64,000 bases of DNA from Dicaeum eximium (taxonomy: Eukaryota > Chordata > Aves > Passeriformes > Dicaeidae), in NCBI GenBank assembly GCA_013396995.1, contig VWZP01008292.1:338742-402741 (forward strand), read 5' to 3'. Under the pieces are notes generated by a model that was given only the letters and a program-made list of their open reading frames with translations, searched no databases and had not been told where the DNA came from. Made by a program: the position numbers and the translations under genes. Each line of letters opens with the position of its first letter. The first letter of the stretch is position 1. This document shows positions 63,149 to 64,000 of this stretch, piece after piece.

Positions 63149-64000
63149 TTGTATAGAAGGAGTTTCCACATCTAGAGAATACAGCAGTTTAACCCAAAAG
63201 AAATGTTTATTCAACAGCTTGTCACCTGCTTCTGTCAAAATGGTCATTCAAATTCCTTTGGAAATACTGGCACGTTAAAGATTGTTACTGTGAATGGTTT
63301 CCCTTTTACCACTTTTAGTCTCCTAGGCTCTATACTTGTGCTGATCAAGTACAAGTGCTGAAATAATTTCCTTTCCATTTCTAGTCCTGTTTCATCTAAT
63401 ATTCCTTATTCTTTATAATGAATATATTTAATGGCTATACGTATGCATGTGCTCTGTCAGAGATTAAGCATTAATGTAATTTGAAACTGTAGTTTCTCTG
63501 TGCTCTGCATGTGCAATTCAGTGCCACAAAAGCCAGTCAGGCTGTGCCTGCAGTTACAGAACTCTGAACTGGGGACGTACTTTTCAAAGCTAATATACAG
63601 CAAGAGGGCTCTGGCTTCTCCATCCCAGCTAGGTAGAGTGTCCTGTAGATAACTGCAAACTTTGGCTCTAGAAAGCATGTTGTTTGCAAGCCATGCTTCA
63701 ACAGTTGCACTCTGGAGTGGCTTGATAAATAGTGGAGTGTTTTTACAGGAAATGTCCCAATCTGAGTTATGAGGCCATTCATTTGGGTAAATTGCAAAGG
63801 AATGTACACAGTGCTGTTAGCTCGTCTGTTATTAACTTCCTATTTTTTAACATATGTGCACAGTGTGTACATAAATNGGAGAAGGAAAAGCTGGAGGAAT
63901 GTGAAAGGGTCCTACAGTCAGCTGCCTGAGCCAGGGCTGGGGGGCTGCCAGGTTCAGCAGCATTCAGATCCTGGAATATGTCAGGGCTCAAAAAGCTTTA

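Larger units (their letters stand above)
50601..64000 (+). other. Presumed continuing intron, no exon or RNA gene seen
   Basis: The sequence remains AT-rich with homopolymer and trinucleotide-like patches. The first is an imperfect ATT/ACT-rich tract at about 50630-50705 immediately after the candidate exon. No convincing exon was found. Weak exon-like stretches at 60479 and 63845 are discussed among rejections. A second ambiguous base (N) is at 63877. The gene presumably continues beyond the right edge. Confidence 0.35.

Noticed and set aside
63845..63929. Possible exon after gtgcacag with an EKEKLEECER-like peptide
   Set aside because: Weak pyrimidine tract, an N inside, and a stop before any donor. 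It could at best be a terminal exon, with no support.

Overview
The window looks like nuclear DNA from a bird, most likely a passerine. The best evidence is repeats. Two 3' ends of CR1 (chicken repeat 1) LINEs are legible at 11860-12276 and 37364-37634. A composite SINE at 17030-17167 joins a tRNA-Ile-like head to a CR1 tail, the architecture described for passerine SINEs such as TguSINE1. A more decayed amniote-type CR1 lies at 22030-22480 and an L2/MIR-like tail at 31450-31563. There are no operons, ribosome-binding sites, phage genes, CRISPR arrays or long coding frames.

Layout: (1) 1-38.4 kb is AT-rich, apparently intergenic sequence holding retroposon relics, microsatellites (a long AAAG array at 26069-26284 and an ATT/GTT/ATTGTT array at 35344-35492), a small isolated CpG-rich patch at 11120-11660, and two stretches that look like candidate enhancers (about 8.5-9.0 kb and 22.96-23.05 kb). 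(2) 38.53-39.53 kb is a strong CpG island with plus-strand G excess and several good splice-donor sites, read here as the promoter and first exon(s) of a plus-strand gene. (3) 39.2-64 kb returns to AT-rich sequence and is best read as its long first intron(s). It holds one convincing exon-like segment of 69 bp at 50532-50600 with strong acceptor and donor sites.

The gene itself was not identified. No recognisable protein domain occurs anywhere, and the long frames that do occur are chance openings, low-complexity frames, or GC-rich shadows of the CpG island. The coding part of the gene probably lies mostly to the right of the window. I found no evidence of a novel multi-gene system. The most useful leads are the promoter with its alternative first exons, the 69-bp candidate exon, the isolated CpG patch 27 kb upstream, and the homeodomain-site cluster beside the old CR1 copy.
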